DNA from: Leptospira meyeri | GTDB lineage: Bacteria > Spirochaetota > Leptospiria > Leptospirales > Leptospiraceae | Assembly (NCBI RefSeq): GCF_004368965.1 | Contig: NZ_SORO01000001.1 | Span: 1,210,001 to 1,274,000, forward strand | Direction of reading: 5' to 3' | DNA length: 64,000 nucleotides | Shown: positions 28,167-38,239 of the stretch, piece after piece | Numbering within the stretch: position 1 is the first letter of the stretch | Layout of the letters: each line of letters starts with the position of its first letter | Made by a program: the position numbers and the translations under genes | The notes under the pieces: generated by a model | Database searches by the model: none | The model's input: only the letters and a program-made list of their open reading frames with translations | What the model was told of the DNA's origin: nothing

Positions 28167-28254
28167 GCACAAGGGATAGAAGCGGAAATCCTTTCGCCAT
28201 TGCGAAAGATTGGAGCGGATAGCCCGGTCCCTTTCCGTCAGGAAAGGGATGTGC
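28167..28254. repeat. Structured intergenic element with internal quasi-repeat
   Basis: Two similar blocks, GATAGAAGCGGAAATCC (28176-28192) and GATTGGAGCGGATAGCC (28209-28225), are separated by a hairpin, CTTTCGC-CATT-GCGAAAG (28191-28208). A second hairpin, CCCTTTCC-GTCA-GGAAAGGG, follows at about 28230-28249. GCAC at 28167-28170 can pair with GTGC at 28251-28254 to close the whole. The right part overlaps the last codons and stop (28238-28240) of the gamma-carbonic anhydrase gene. The AGCGGATAGCCCGG block is of a type I recall as a multicopy intergenic motif, also in Bacteroidetes; only one copy is seen here. Confidence 0.6.
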
Positions 28255-28771
28255 CCCCAATGCCTTCACTGCGATAGTTTTCTTTATACTTCACATAGTT
28301 GTTTGCCGTGCGGGTGATGATCTCGCGGTCCTTGTCTGTGATGTCGCGGATGATTTTGGCGGGGCTTCCCATCACAAGAACCCCAGGTGGGATTTTTTTC
28401 CCAGGGGGAACGAGGGAGCCGGCACCCACAAAGGACCATTCTCCAATTTCCACATCGTCCATAAGCATCGCCCCCATCCCCACAAAACTATGATCCCGCA
28501 AAACACAACCATGGATGGTGGCATGGTGGCCGATGGATACATAATCCCCAATGGTGACGGGAAAGAGATCTCTTGCCACATGTACGAGAGTCATGTCTTG
28601 GATGTTCACATGTTTGCCAATCGTGATGGTATTTACGTCACCACGAAGAACACATTGGAACCAAATGGAAGACTCTTCGCCAATTGTGACTTTTCCAAGT
28701 ACATCAGCTGAGGGTGCCACCCAGGCCGAAGGGTGGATAGAAGGTGTATGGCCTTGGAAAGAACGGATCAT
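28238..28771 (-). CDS. Gamma-carbonic anhydrase family hexapeptide-repeat protein
   Basis: 177 residues. A left-handed beta-helix is built from hexapeptide repeats ([22 protein letters not shown], then [41 protein letters not shown]). The three metal-binding His positions of the family are present ([14 protein letters not shown]), and so are the conserved Arg and Asp in LRGDVNTI. It is close to YrdA/PaaY proteins. These bind metal; carbonic anhydrase activity varies and is unproven here. The last residues (GGTSLS) are encoded by the structured repeat element. Divergent from sucB. Confidence 0.93.
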   Translation of the reverse strand: MIRSFQGHTPSIHPSAWVAPSADVLGKVTIGEESSIWFQCVLRGDVNTITIGKHVNIQDMTLVHVARDLFPVTIGDYVSIGHHATIHGCVLRDHSFVGMGAMLMDDVEIGEWSFVGAGSLVPPGKKIPPGVLVMGSPAKIIRDITDKDREIITRTANNYVKYKENYRSEGIGGTSLS

Positions 28772-28928
28772 ACTTGCTAAACATAGGGGATCGAACTGAA
28801 ACTCAAGGTCTTTTCGTTTTTCCGCTTGCGTTTTTACCTTTGGCTAAGTTACGGTAGTCTTAGATTCAAATGGGATCTCACTCCTCAAAAACGCTATTTT
28901 TCTCTAAAAACCTGCTAAGGAACATTTC

Positions 28929-30158
28929 ATGGCAATAGAAATCAAAGTCCCCGAGATGGGGGAATCCGTAACCGAAGCAACGATCAGTGCTTGGACCAAA
29001 AAAGAAGGCGATGCTGTAAAAGTAGACGAAGTGCTCGCTATTTTAGAAACAGACAAAGTCTCATTAGAGATTCCTGCTCCCGCATCTGGGGTTTTAAAAT
29101 CCATCGCCAAAAAGGTGGGAGATGTGGTTCATGTGCGAGATATCCTCGGTGCCATTGAAGAAGGTGCTGTTGCGGCGGCTCCTGCGAGTTCTGGTAGCGC
29201 GGCTCCGAAAGCGGAAACACCAAGTGCGCAGCCTAACACGGGCAAAGTGAACGACGAACTTCCTCCTGCCGCTCGTAAACTCATCGAAGAAAATAAATTA
29301 GATATTTCAAAAATCACGGGAACTGGTCGCAACGGACAAATCACAAAAGAAGATGTGATCCTGTTTATGGAAAAAGGTGGCGCAAGCGCACAAGCGGCTC
29401 CGAAAGCAGCGGCAAGTCCTGAGATTCCAAAAGCGGTTGTGGTTTCGGCAAATGCCGGTCCTAGAGAAACTGTGGTGCCGATGACAAAACTTCGCCAAAC
29501 CATCGCAAATCGATTGGTGAGTGCACAACATACGGCAGCCATCCTTACCACTTTCAACGAAGTGGATATGTCTCCGATTATGGAACTTCGAAATAAATAC
29601 AAAGACAAGTTCAAAGAAACTCACGGTGTTGGTCTTGGATTCATGTCTCTTTTCACAAAGGCAGCGGTGGCAGCTCTCAAAGCCTATCCTGCCATCAATG
29701 CAGAAATTCGCGGAACAGACATCGTCTACAAAAACTTCTATGATATCGGAGTGGCCGTGGGTGGACCAAAAGGTCTTGTGGTTCCCATTGTGCGTAATGC
29801 CGACCTACTGAGTTTTGCTGGTGTGGAACAAGAGATCGCAAGACTTGCTGGCAAAGTAAAAGACGGAAAAATCTCTCTCGAAGATATGGAAGGTGGAACT
29901 TTCTCTATCTCCAATGGTGGTGTGTATGGATCGATGATGTCGACACCCATCCTCAACCCTCCCCAATCGGGAATTCTCGGAATGCACAATATCGTCAAAC
30001 GTGCGGTAGTTGTGAATGACCAAATTGTGATTCGCCCTATGATGTACTTAGCTCTTTCTTATGACCACAGAATTGTGGATGGAAAGGAAGCGGTTCAGTT
30101 CCTTGTGAAAATCAAAGAAATGGTAGAGGATCCAACTAGACTCCTCTTTGAGGTATAA
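28929..30158 (+). CDS. sucB: 2-Oxoglutarate dehydrogenase E2, dihydrolipoyl succinyltransferase
   Basis: 409 residues. Transfers the succinyl group from the lipoyl arm to CoA in the 2-oxoglutarate dehydrogenase complex. The lipoyl domain (1-75) has the lipoylated Lys in ETDKVSLE near residue 42. An Ala/Pro/Gly-rich linker follows, then the E3/E1-binding domain (about 115-150: [30 protein letters not shown]). The catalytic domain ends with [15 protein letters not shown] (active-site His and Asp). First gene of sucB-lpd-sucA, with E3 starting nine bases after the stop. The ATG has AAGGAA upstream. Codon use here is richer in G/C than in the lipoprotein run to the left, as expected for high expression. 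Confidence 0.96.
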   Translation: MAIEIKVPEMGESVTEATISAWTKKEGDAVKVDEVLAILETDKVSLEIPAPASGVLKSIAKKVGDVVHVRDILGAIEEGAVAAAPASSGSAAPKAETPSAQPNTGKVNDELPPAARKLIEENKLDISKITGTGRNGQITKEDVILFMEKGGASAQAAPKAAASPEIPKAVVVSANAGPRETVVPMTKLRQTIANRLVSAQHTAAILTTFNEVDMSPIMELRNKYKDKFKETHGVGLGFMSLFTKAAVAALKAYPAINAEIRGTDIVYKNFYDIGVAVGGPKGLVVPIVRNADLLSFAGVEQEIARLAGKVKDGKISLEDMEGGTFSISNGGVYGSMMSTPILNPPQSGILGMHNIVKRAVVVNDQIVIRPMMYLALSYDHRIVDGKEAVQFLVKIKEMVEDPTRLLFEV

Positions 30159-30167
30159 GAGGATTTT

Positions 30168-31574
30168 ATGGAACAATATGATATCATTGTCATCGGTGCA
30201 GGTCCTGGTGGGTATGTGGCGGCAGTTCGCGCTGCCCAACTTGGTAAAAAAGTAGCCATCATCGAAAAAAGAAAAACTCTTGGGGGAACTTGCCTCAACG
30301 TAGGTTGTATCCCTTCCAAAGCCCTTCTCGACTCTTCCGAAGAGTATCACAAAACAAAACACAAGTTAGCTGACCATGGAATCTCCGTAAAAGATGTAAA
30401 AATCGATATCGCGAAGATGATGGCTCGTAAAGACAAAGTGGTAAGTGAAGTGACATCCGGTGTAGACTACCTGATGAAAAAAAACAAAATCACTCGTTAC
30501 TTAGGTCATGCCAGTTTTGTTTCTAAAACAGAAGTTTCGATCACCGCAGAAGATGGTAAAAAAGAATCCATAAGCGGAACCCATATCATCATTGCCACTG
30601 GTTCTACCCCAATTGAAATCCCTCCCCTTCCAGTGGACGGAAAAAATATTGTTACCTCAGACCATGCCATCGCTCTAGACTCAGTTCCAGAACACCTCAT
30701 CATTGTCGGTGCAGGTGTGATTGGTTTGGAACTGGGCTCTGTCTGGTTACGCCTTGGTGCCAAAGTCACTGTGGTAGAACTTATGCCACGTCTTTTCGGA
30801 ACGGCTGACCAAGCGATGGCAAGTCTTGCAGAAAGATTATTAACACAGCAAGGGATTAATTTCCTATTTGAAACCAAAGTGCATGGCGCCAAAGTCAAAG
30901 GCAAAAAAGTAGAAGTCGAAATCGAAGGCAAAGACGGCAAAAAAACCATTCTCGAAGGAGACAAGGTTCTTGTGTCCATCGGACGCCGTCCCAACACAGA
31001 CGGACTCGGTGCCAAAGAAATTGGAGTCGAGATGACGGACCGTGGCCGTGTCAAAGTAGAACTGAACAAATTCCAAACCAATATCCCAAATATCTATGCG
31101 ATTGGGGATGTCGTGGATGGCCCCATGCTGGCACACAAAGCAGAAGATGAAGGGATTGCCGTTGCCGAACTCATTTGTGGTAAGTATGGCCATGTGAACT
31201 ACAAAGCCATTCCTTGGATTGTTTACACTTGGCCCGAAGTGGCTTGGGTGGGACAAGGTGAGGAAGAACTAAAAGCCAAAGGGATTGAATACAAAGTGGG
31301 TAAGTACATGTTCAAACCCAATGCTCGTGCCAAAGCCATGAACGAAACCGATGGACAAGTCAAAGTCATCGCAGACAAAAAAACGGATAAACTTCTTGGA
31401 GTGTATATCGTTGGACCAAGAGCCTCGGACATGATCGCAGAAGCTGCGATAGCTTTTGAATTTGGTGCGAGTGCGGAAGACATTGCTCGTTCCACACATG
31501 CCCACCCCACTCTTTCCGAAGTCCTTCGGGAAGCGGCGATGGATGCAGATGCAAAATGGTCCATCCATTCGTAA
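30168..31574 (+). CDS. lpd: Dihydrolipoyl dehydrogenase (E3)
   Basis: 468 residues. FAD enzyme that reoxidises dihydrolipoamide of the E2 arm with NAD. FAD motif [19 protein letters not shown], redox-active disulphide [15 protein letters not shown] (C-x4-C), NAD motif [15 protein letters not shown], second FAD contact [20 protein letters not shown], and the C-terminal catalytic pair in [10 protein letters not shown]. Length is normal. It lies between sucB and sucA in one operon (34 bases before sucA) and may also serve pyruvate dehydrogenase. Confidence 0.97.
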   Translation: MEQYDIIVIGAGPGGYVAAVRAAQLGKKVAIIEKRKTLGGTCLNVGCIPSKALLDSSEEYHKTKHKLADHGISVKDVKIDIAKMMARKDKVVSEVTSGVDYLMKKNKITRYLGHASFVSKTEVSITAEDGKKESISGTHIIIATGSTPIEIPPLPVDGKNIVTSDHAIALDSVPEHLIIVGAGVIGLELGSVWLRLGAKVTVVELMPRLFGTADQAMASLAERLLTQQGINFLFETKVHGAKVKGKKVEVEIEGKDGKKTILEGDKVLVSIGRRPNTDGLGAKEIGVEMTDRGRVKVELNKFQTNIPNIYAIGDVVDGPMLAHKAEDEGIAVAELICGKYGHVNYKAIPWIVYTWPEVAWVGQGEEELKAKGIEYKVGKYMFKPNARAKAMNETDGQVKVIADKKTDKLLGVYIVGPRASDMIAEAAIAFEFGASAEDIARSTHAHPTLSEVLREAAMDADAKWSIHS

Positions 31575-31608
31575 ATTAACTGTTGTTTTGTTGTTTTAGG
31601 GAGAGTAT

Positions 31609-34377
31609 ATGACAACCGACCAGATGATGAGTTTATACGGCGATAACGTCGTATTATTGGAAGAGTATTATAAACAATTCAAAGAAGATCCACAAAGTTT
31701 ATCAAAAGACTGGATCGACTTTTTTGGAGAACTAGAAAGGAGTTCCGTTTCGAGTAACGGATCCAACGGAAATGGATTCGGTGGGAATGGATACGTCAAC
31801 TACGCTTCCACCGAACACCGGAAAGGTTCTTCGCTCAGTGACTTCGGGATCATCAACCTTCTCAATGCCTACAGAAGGCAAGGGCACTTAGCGGCAAATT
31901 TAGATCCACTGGGAATCACTAAACCCAACCGGGAATTCATTGATCTCAAAGTCAAAGCCTTAAAACAAACTGACTTAGAAACAGAAGTAGATTCCGGTGT
32001 TGCCAACCTAGGAAAAGCCAAACTAAAAGACGTCATCGATTGGTTTGAAAAAACCTATTGCGGCTCGATTGGTTGTGAACACTACTACCTTGTTAATGAT
32101 GAGGAAAGAGAGTGGTTACAAAACCGGATGGAACCTCTTGCCAACAGCGAACCCATCAGCAAAAAGACCGCCTTACGTTTGTTTGAAAAGTTATACCAAG
32201 CCGATAGTTTTGAAAACTTCCTCGCCAAAAAATTCGTAGGGAAAAAACGTTTTTCTCTCGAAGGTGGGGAAACCATGATCCCTATGCTTGATACCCTTGT
32301 GGAAGAAGCAGGTGGGCATAAAATGGATGCGCTTGTCATTGGAATGGCACACAGGGGACGACTCAACGTTCTTGTGAATATCATTCGTAAACCGGCGGGC
32401 CTTATCTTTGCTGAGTTCGAAGAAAAACTAAATCCAGGCCAACTTGGTTATGCAGACGTGAAATACCACCTCGGGTATTCAAACAATGTCATGACACATT
32501 ACGGAAAAGAAGTCAAACTCTCTCTTGCCTTCAACCCTTCTCACTTAGAGGCCGTAGACCCAGTCATCTTTGGATCGGTTCGTGCCCGCCAAGAAATGGC
32601 AAAAGACATTGACCGCTCCAAATTTATGCCAGTGGCCATCCACGGGGATGCTGCCTTTGCTGGACAAGGGGTTGTGGCAGAAACTCTCAATATGATGAAC
32701 CTAGATGGTTATACTGTTGGTGGAACCTTCCATATCGTGATCAACAACCAAATTGGATTCACCACTTTACCGAGCGAATCAAGATCTACTCTATATGCAA
32801 CTGACCTTGCCAAAGGATTCCAAGTTCCTATTTTCCATGTGAACGGAGATGATCCAGAAGCTACCTACCGAGTCACAAAACTTGCGTTAGAATACCGTCA
32901 AAAATTCAAAAAAGATGTGATCATCGATTTAATCTGTTACAGAAGGCTTGGTCATAATGAAACGGATGAACCAACCTTCACACAACCACAGATGTATGAT
33001 ATCATCAAAAAACATCCCAAAACCATCAAAATTTACGAAGAGAAATTGTTGCTACGTGGTGACATCACTGCAGAAGAAATTCAATTCATAAAAGATGGAA
33101 TTGCACAAGGACTTGAAGACTCTTTCCAACAAGCTAAGGAAAAAGACACTCGCATTACCGTAGACACTCTCGGTGGAGTTTGGTCCAGATACACAAAAGA
33201 ACCTTTGGATTCTGATGTCCACACACAACTCCTCCAACAACAATTAGGTGGAATTGTCAAAGCAGTTACTACCCTTCCAGAAGGATATACAGCGAACCCA
33301 AAACACATCAAGGTTTTAGAAGACCGTAAAAAGATGGGTGCGGGAGAACTTCCAATCGATTGGGGTTTTGCAGAATCACTATCTTTTGGATCCATTTTGG
33401 AAAATGGATTTCCGATTCGTCTCGGGGGACAAGATGCTCAAAGGGGAACTTTTTCTCACAGACATGCCACTCTTTCGGATATCGTGAATGGAAAAAAACT
33501 CACTCTTCTCAATCACATTAGCGAAAAACAAGCAAAAATAGAAATCGTAAACTCTTCCCTTTCGGAGTATTCTTGTCTCGGATTTGAGTATGGATATTCG
33601 CTTGCTGATCCGAGTAGCCTTGTGATGTGGGAAGCTCAGTTTGGTGACTTTGCAAACAACGCACAGGTAATCTTTGACCAGTTCATTTCGAGTTCGGAAA
33701 TCAAATGGCAAAGGATGTCTGGTCTTGTTTGTTTACTCCCTCATGGGTACGAAGGACAAGGTCCTGAGCACTCGTCAGCAAGACTAGAACGTTTCCTACA
33801 ACTTTGTGCTTTGGACAATATCCAGGTGGCAAACCTAACCACACCGGCTCAGTATTTCCACATTTTGCGTCGCCAAATCTTACAAAGCTTTAGAAAACCG
33901 CTTATCATCATGACACCGAAGTCACTCCTTCGTTTGAAAGAAGCAGCTTCTAGTTTGGAAGACATCACAACTGGTGCCTTCAGAAAGATCCTTCCTGATC
34001 CAGTGGCAAAACCGGAAAAAGTGGAGAAGTTACTTTTCTGCTCAGGAAAAGTTTACTATGACTTACGCAAAGCCATCGATGCGCAAAAACTGGAAAACGT
34101 AGCAGTCGTTCGCATTGAACAACTCTACCCGTTCCCAGAAAACCATATCAAACAAATGATCACAAGTTATGGAAAACTGAAAAAATTTGTATGGGTACAA
34201 GAGGAGCCAAAAAACCAAGGGGCATGGTTCTTTGTTCGGGATCGTATCGAAGCGGTGATGCCTGAGAACAAACGTCTCCATTATGCAGGTCGTTCCGAGT
34301 TCCCGAGCCCTGCTTGTGGTCACGTGGTCACTCATCTAAAAGAACAAGAAGATTTAGTAAAGGATGCTTTGTCTTAA
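31609..34377 (+). CDS. sucA: 2-Oxoglutarate dehydrogenase E1
   Basis: 922 residues. Thiamine-diphosphate enzyme that decarboxylates 2-oxoglutarate and loads succinyl onto the E2 lipoyl group. The N-terminal E2-binding helix region ([20 protein letters not shown]) is typical. Active-site and ThDP-binding segments: [58 protein letters not shown], and [18 protein letters not shown]. The C-terminal half holds the transketolase-like pyrimidine domain ([38 protein letters not shown]). The ATG has a GGGAG ribosome site. Last gene of the operon, followed by a strong terminator. Confidence 0.97.
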   Translation: MTTDQMMSLYGDNVVLLEEYYKQFKEDPQSLSKDWIDFFGELERSSVSSNGSNGNGFGGNGYVNYASTEHRKGSSLSDFGIINLLNAYRRQGHLAANLDPLGITKPNREFIDLKVKALKQTDLETEVDSGVANLGKAKLKDVIDWFEKTYCGSIGCEHYYLVNDEEREWLQNRMEPLANSEPISKKTALRLFEKLYQADSFENFLAKKFVGKKRFSLEGGETMIPMLDTLVEEAGGHKMDALVIGMAHRGRLNVLVNIIRKPAGLIFAEFEEKLNPGQLGYADVKYHLGYSNNVMTHYGKEVKLSLAFNPSHLEAVDPVIFGSVRARQEMAKDIDRSKFMPVAIHGDAAFAGQGVVAETLNMMNLDGYTVGGTFHIVINNQIGFTTLPSESRSTLYATDLAKGFQVPIFHVNGDDPEATYRVTKLALEYRQKFKKDVIIDLICYRRLGHNETDEPTFTQPQMYDIIKKHPKTIKIYEEKLLLRGDITAEEIQFIKDGIAQGLEDSFQQAKEKDTRITVDTLGGVWSRYTKEPLDSDVHTQLLQQQLGGIVKAVTTLPEGYTANPKHIKVLEDRKKMGAGELPIDWGFAESLSFGSILENGFPIRLGGQDAQRGTFSHRHATLSDIVNGKKLTLLNHISEKQAKIEIVNSSLSEYSCLGFEYGYSLADPSSLVMWEAQFGDFANNAQVIFDQFISSSEIKWQRMSGLVCLLPHGYEGQGPEHSSARLERFLQLCALDNIQVANLTTPAQYFHILRRQILQSFRKPLIIMTPKSLLRLKEAASSLEDITTGAFRKILPDPVAKPEKVEKLLFCSGKVYYDLRKAIDAQKLENVAVVRIEQLYPFPENHIKQMITSYGKLKKFVWVQEEPKNQGAWFFVRDRIEAVMPENKRLHYAGRSEFPSPACGHVVTHLKEQEDLVKDALS

Positions 34378-34416
34378 AAAGAAAAGCATCTTAGAACAAT
34401 AAATGATTGTGTAATG

Positions 34417-34453
34417 AATGGCCTTGGGGGAATACTCAAGGCCATTTTAATTT
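34417..34453. terminator. Bidirectional terminator after sucA
   Basis: AATGGCCTTG (34417-34426) pairs perfectly with CAAGGCCATT (34437-34446) across a 10-base loop, then TTTAATTT. It lies between the convergent ends of sucA and the seven-gene minus-strand operon and can stop both. Confidence 0.88.
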
Positions 34454-35231
34454 ATGGATTGGAATTTGTTGGTGTTGCCAATGCTTCTAAAGATCCACTT
34501 AAAATTCCTTTGGAAGTACTCGCATCATAATCAAAAATATGAAGTTTGATTTCAGGTTCTGGGAGTTTTCTTCTTTTATTGATTTGTTTTTCTGGATTCT
34601 TTCCTAGAACTAAAGTAAGGTGGTTCTTTGCCGAATTGTAAACGAGTTTTCGAAAATGGAATCCATCTGGAATTACCGTTTGTAAACCACTTGTCTCTGG
34701 ATCAAAAAGATAAACCAATTTATGATCCTTATAATTTAAAACCCCATCCAAATTACTATCTTCTGTGACTGCAAGGATGATGATTTTTTTCTCCAAAGAT
34801 AAAACATCTTCTTTAGGATCATCGATTGTGTTCGACACCGTTTTTTTGGCAAAATCACCCACAAAAAAATCCCAAATGTAGACATCATGAGGAAAGAGTT
34901 TTTGAACCTTTCCATCTTTTAGATTGATGGAGTATAGATTTCTCGCATGTGATAAAATCCCATCAGGACCAAACCCACCGGATTCCGTTACCAGTCCATG
35001 TGGGTAAATGAAGAATTGTTTCCAATAGATTTTTCCATTACCGTCTTCTAAATCTAAACTATCAGAAGGTTCGGGGGCACTATCTTTATTGTCTTTTTCC
35101 TTAGACTCGGGAGTTTCTACAGTAACTTCATACCCATCGTCATAAAGACGCCAACTCTTAGACAAACTAAAAGTTAGCACCGCCAAAATGAGTAAAAAGA
35201 ATAAAAAAACTCCGACTCTAAACTTTTCCAT
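34452..35231 (-). CDS. Hypothetical exported or membrane-anchored protein
   Basis: 259 residues. An N-terminal membrane anchor or signal (VGVFLFFLLILAVLTFSL, about 6-24) is followed by an acidic linker (TPESKEKDNKDSAPEP) and a beta-rich domain that looks like propeller-type repeats (YSINLKDGKVQKLFPHDVYIWDF, LVYLFDPETSGLQTVIPDG). It contains one calcium-loop-like sequence, DSNLDGVLNYKD, near residue 160. I do not recognise the family. Last gene of the minus-strand operon, two bases after the aminotransferase. Confidence 0.7.
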   Translation of the reverse strand: MEKFRVGVFLFFLLILAVLTFSLSKSWRLYDDGYEVTVETPESKEKDNKDSAPEPSDSLDLEDGNGKIYWKQFFIYPHGLVTESGGFGPDGILSHARNLYSINLKDGKVQKLFPHDVYIWDFFVGDFAKKTVSNTIDDPKEDVLSLEKKIIILAVTEDSNLDGVLNYKDHKLVYLFDPETSGLQTVIPDGFHFRKLVYNSAKNHLTLVLGKNPEKQINKRRKLPEPEIKLHIFDYDASTSKGILSGSLEALATPTNSNP

Positions 35232-35233
35232 TA

Positions 35234-36352
35234 TTAGGTTGCGTTATATGCTCTTATCGCACTAAACACTTCATCCAATTCAGAATCTGACATATAAGCA
35301 AATAGTGGAAAGTTAAGAACTGATTTAGAAATCCGGCGTGCATTTCCATCCTTTCCAAATCTTTCGATGAGGTATGGTTTGGCACCTGGTTGGTCGGACA
35401 TAGCACCCGGATAAATATTTCCAAATCCAATCCCTTTTTCTTTGAGAACAGCTTCGATTTTGGGACGAATTTCAGGGTCCACCAAAGTCACATTACAGTA
35501 TCCATTTTCCTCATAACCTTTCGGCGGTTGGATGACTCCAATTCCTAAACCGGGAAGTTCTTTATAGTATATGTTTTGCGATTTTTTCCTTGAATCAATC
35601 CTTGCTTGCAAGTGTTTTAAAGATAAATTTAAGAAGGCTGCTTGTAAAGAATCAAGTCTTGAGTTCCAACCGACAAGTCCATGTTCATAATGAGAAGTTC
35701 TTCCGTGGTTGACAAGCCTACGTGTTACAACAGATAATTCTTCATCATTGGTAAATACTGCACCACCATCACCGGCAGCACCTAACACCTTTGCAGGATA
35801 AAAGGAAGTTGTGGAAATGAGAGCATCTTTGTACAAAGACTTACCATTGTGTTTTACACCAAAACACTGAGCCCCATCTTCAATGAGGGCTACATTTTTT
35901 TCTTTGCAGAATTTACGGAGTTCTTCAATGTTTGCTGTTCCCCATCCGTACAAATGAACCACAAGAGCTGCTTTCGGTTTTACTTTTTCGACAGCTTCCT
36001 TGAATACTTGGAAGTCCATTTGTAAATCAACTGGATTGGTATCCACAGTATAAGGATCACCACCCACATTCACCACTGCCTCAAAGGTCGCCCAAAATGT
36101 TGAATCAGGTAACAAAACTTTATCACCACGACCCACACCAACTGCACGAAGAGCCAATTGCAAAGCATCGGTTCCATTGGCACAACCAATGGCATACTTT
36201 GTCTCTGCCCAAGTGGCGAGATTTGTTTCTAAATCGGTAACTTCGTTTCCACCGATAAACTGTGCGTTTACGGACATGGACTTTACTTTTTCATTCCAGG
36301 TGTCCAAAAATCCTGGTTCAAATCTTTTGATATCTATAAATGGAACTGCCAT
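35234..36352 (-). CDS. DegT/DnrJ/EryC1/StrS-family sugar aminotransferase
   Basis: 372 residues. PLP enzyme of the family that aminates keto-sugar nucleotides. Evidence: [13 protein letters not shown] (phosphate-binding), [26 protein letters not shown] (PLP-ring Asp), the internal aldimine Lys in [17 protein letters not shown] near residue 188, and [12 protein letters not shown]. The product could be an amino-sugar for lipopolysaccharide, O-antigen or lipid A. Leptospiral GnnB, which helps make the diamino lipid A sugar, belongs to this family, but no gnnA partner is visible here, so that name is not assigned. It is in an operon with pdxA and a bactofilin. Confidence 0.9.
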   Translation of the reverse strand: MAVPFIDIKRFEPGFLDTWNEKVKSMSVNAQFIGGNEVTDLETNLATWAETKYAIGCANGTDALQLALRAVGVGRGDKVLLPDSTFWATFEAVVNVGGDPYTVDTNPVDLQMDFQVFKEAVEKVKPKAALVVHLYGWGTANIEELRKFCKEKNVALIEDGAQCFGVKHNGKSLYKDALISTTSFYPAKVLGAAGDGGAVFTNDEELSVVTRRLVNHGRTSHYEHGLVGWNSRLDSLQAAFLNLSLKHLQARIDSRKKSQNIYYKELPGLGIGVIQPPKGYEENGYCNVTLVDPEIRPKIEAVLKEKGIGFGNIYPGAMSDQPGAKPYLIERFGKDGNARRISKSVLNFPLFAYMSDSELDEVFSAIRAYNAT

Positions 36353-36364
36353 TGTATGCCCTTT

Positions 36365-36790
36365 TTATTTACTTATTATGAAAACTTGATGAAGCCAACC
36401 ATTGAACTCTTTGGAATACATGGTCCAAAGAAAAAACATAACCCAATACAGAACTGTCCCATAAGCAAGTGCGGGGATCAAGGTTTTACTTAAATTATTG
36501 GATGCGGAATAATAAATTCGAATGAGAACAAGGGGCCACAAAAAGAATAAAAATACATAGATAGAATTTCCCATAGCCGAAATCCAAAGAAGAACTTCTG
36601 CCTTAGGATTTTCCTTCCAACGAGCCACCCCTTCCCAAAATTCAGGAAAAAATTGAACCAAATAAAAACAAAACACGAGGAAGAAAAAAAACTTCCAATG
36701 GGATTCCAAGTCTCTCCGGAAAAGAGTGAGAAGTAGGCCCACAAACCAAATAAAAAGAACCGGAAAGGCAAGGACTTCCAATAGTGTCAT
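36365..36790 (-). CDS. Small four-TM membrane protein
   Basis: 141 residues with about four hydrophobic segments (3-23, 33-50, 68-92, 105-125). No motif I recognise. The start overlaps the pdxA stop by four bases (ATGA), so translation is coupled to pdxA. The DegT aminotransferase follows after 12 bases. An inner-membrane location is clear; the function is not. Confidence 0.72.
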   Translation of the reverse strand: MTLLEVLAFPVLFIWFVGLLLTLFRRDLESHWKFFFFLVFCFYLVQFFPEFWEGVARWKENPKAEVLLWISAMGNSIYVFLFFLWPLVLIRIYYSASNNLSKTLIPALAYGTVLYWVMFFLWTMYSKEFNGWLHQVFIISK

Positions 36791-37731
36791 GGTTTTGTTT
36801 TTGTATTCTCCGTGAGTCGTTCTAAACAGGAGATGAGTCCTGTTGCATCTGCTTTGCCCTTACCTGCAATGTCAAAGGCAGTTCCGTGGTCGGGGGACAC
36901 ACGGGTAAAATCCAGTCCTAAGGTTATGTTGACTCCCTTTTTCCCTTCAAGCAATTTAAATGGAATGAGTCCTTGGTCGTGGTAGGAAGCCAAATACAAA
37001 TCGTACGGCCGGGCCCCTGGCAAAAATGCAGAATCGGCAGAAAGCGGTCCGTCTACAGAAAACTTAGCTTTGCGTAGCACTTTGGCACCTACGGCAAGGA
37101 TGGTCAATTCTTCATCCCCGATCTTTCCACCTTCTCCGGCATGAGGGTTAAGGCCCAAATAGGCAATCTTTGGATTCTTTAAAAATGGAGAACGAACGAG
37201 GGCCTTAGTGAGTTCCTTCCAAGAAAATTTTTTTAGTTCTTTTACCACGTCTTTCAAAGGGACATGGGTGGTTAAGGGGATGACACTTAGTTTTTCGCCG
37301 GTCATCATCATAAAGGTAGGTCGTTTGTAATACTTTGCCAAGGTTTCTGTATGGCCTCGAAATCCTTTGATTCCCGCCTTTCCAACCCACTCTTTGGAAA
37401 GTGGTAACGTAATGAGGTCGGCTCCAAGTTCCTTTTGTAGGTCCAGTGCGGCAAGTAATGAATCATAAGCCATCTGGCCAGATGTTTTGGATGGTTTGCC
37501 CAAAACAAATGAGTGAGTTTTTTTAGAACCAGACCAAGGAATTGAATAAAATCCTGGTTCCGTACTAGGTTTGGTGAGGTTTGGGAGAGAGGGAACGGTG
37601 ATGTTGTGAGGCCCACGCACCAAGTAAATGCGGTGGTGTTTCCCCAAAGCTAACAAATGAGGGAAGGCGGAAACCAAAAGTTCATAGTTGATACTGGTGG
37701 GATCGCCTTCCGAAATCAGAATGGTTTTCAA
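36787..37731 (-). CDS. pdxA: 4-Hydroxythreonine-4-phosphate dehydrogenase, divergent
   Basis: 314 residues. Oxidises 4-phosphohydroxy-threonine in pyridoxal phosphate synthesis. All metal-ligand regions are present: FRGHTETLAKY, TTHVPLKDV, LNPHAGEGGKIG and SYHDQGLIPFK, plus the closing VSPDHGTAFDIAGKG. The N-terminal motif, usually GDPAGIGPE, reads GDPTSINYE, a marked departure in a segment that lies close to the active site. The start is TTG, immediately after the bactofilin stop (TAA then TTG), so translation is coupled. It may be a true PdxA or a relative acting on a different phospho-hydroxy acid. Confidence 0.88.
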   Translation of the reverse strand: MKTILISEGDPTSINYELLVSAFPHLLALGKHHRIYLVRGPHNITVPSLPNLTKPSTEPGFYSIPWSGSKKTHSFVLGKPSKTSGQMAYDSLLAALDLQKELGADLITLPLSKEWVGKAGIKGFRGHTETLAKYYKRPTFMMMTGEKLSVIPLTTHVPLKDVVKELKKFSWKELTKALVRSPFLKNPKIAYLGLNPHAGEGGKIGDEELTILAVGAKVLRKAKFSVDGPLSADSAFLPGARPYDLYLASYHDQGLIPFKLLEGKKGVNITLGLDFTRVSPDHGTAFDIAGKGKADATGLISCLERLTENTKTKP

Positions 37732-38172
37732 TTATTCTTTTGCGTTTGGTTGTTTCCCAAAAATCTTCTCAACACTTAAGGAATCTTTTGAGTATTCCAA
37801 TTCAATTAGGTCTTTGGCACTGTGTTTGAGGTCGTTGGAAATCATACAACGACCTTCCAAAATCACCCCGTTTTGGATGATGAGCTCTGGAGTTTTGATA
37901 TCTCCTAGAATTTTAGAGGTAGGTAGGAGCATCACACGATTTCTAGCAGTGACGTTTCCAACAACAATTCCCTCTACGATGACACTGGCAGCAGTGATGT
38001 TGGTTTTGACCTTTCCGGTAACACCGATATAGAGGTGTTCGGCTTGGAGGGATTTTCCCTCGAATTTACCGTCAATTTTTAAGGAGCCATTGATGAAGAA
38101 CTTACCGTTGAAGTAAGAATTCTCACCAATAGTTGAATTGGTAACTTCGGTCTGATTTTTGACTAATGCCAT
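37732..38172 (-). CDS. Bactofilin family cytoskeletal protein
   Basis: 146 residues. The central domain (about 15-105) is a bactofilin beta-helix with short hydrophobic repeats (NGSLKIDGKFEGKSLQAEHL, VGVTGKVKTNI-like, AASVIVEGIVVGNVTARNRVML, LGDIKTPELIIQNGVILEGRC). A charged C-terminal tail (about 110-146) follows. Bactofilins polymerise without nucleotide and shape the cell or anchor wall enzymes; Leptospira carries several. It is in one operon with two upstream genes of unknown function and with pdxA, whose TTG start abuts its stop. Confidence 0.93.
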   Translation of the reverse strand: MALVKNQTEVTNSTIGENSYFNGKFFINGSLKIDGKFEGKSLQAEHLYIGVTGKVKTNITAASVIVEGIVVGNVTARNRVMLLPTSKILGDIKTPELIIQNGVILEGRCMISNDLKHSAKDLIELEYSKDSLSVEKIFGKQPNAKE

Positions 38173-38239
38173 GCGTTTGCGAGTCCGTGTATGTGATTTT
38201 TCACAGTGTGCGTTTCCCCCCGGGAATGAAAAGGTTTTT

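Noticed and set aside
29129..29614. 161-codon minus-strand frame
   Set aside because: Antisense to the sucB linker and catalytic region, Ala-rich by reflection of the linker.
35234..36352. Naming the DegT aminotransferase gnnB (lipid A diamino-sugar synthesis)
   Set aside because: The family fits but the partner gnnA is not adjacent and many DegT enzymes look alike.
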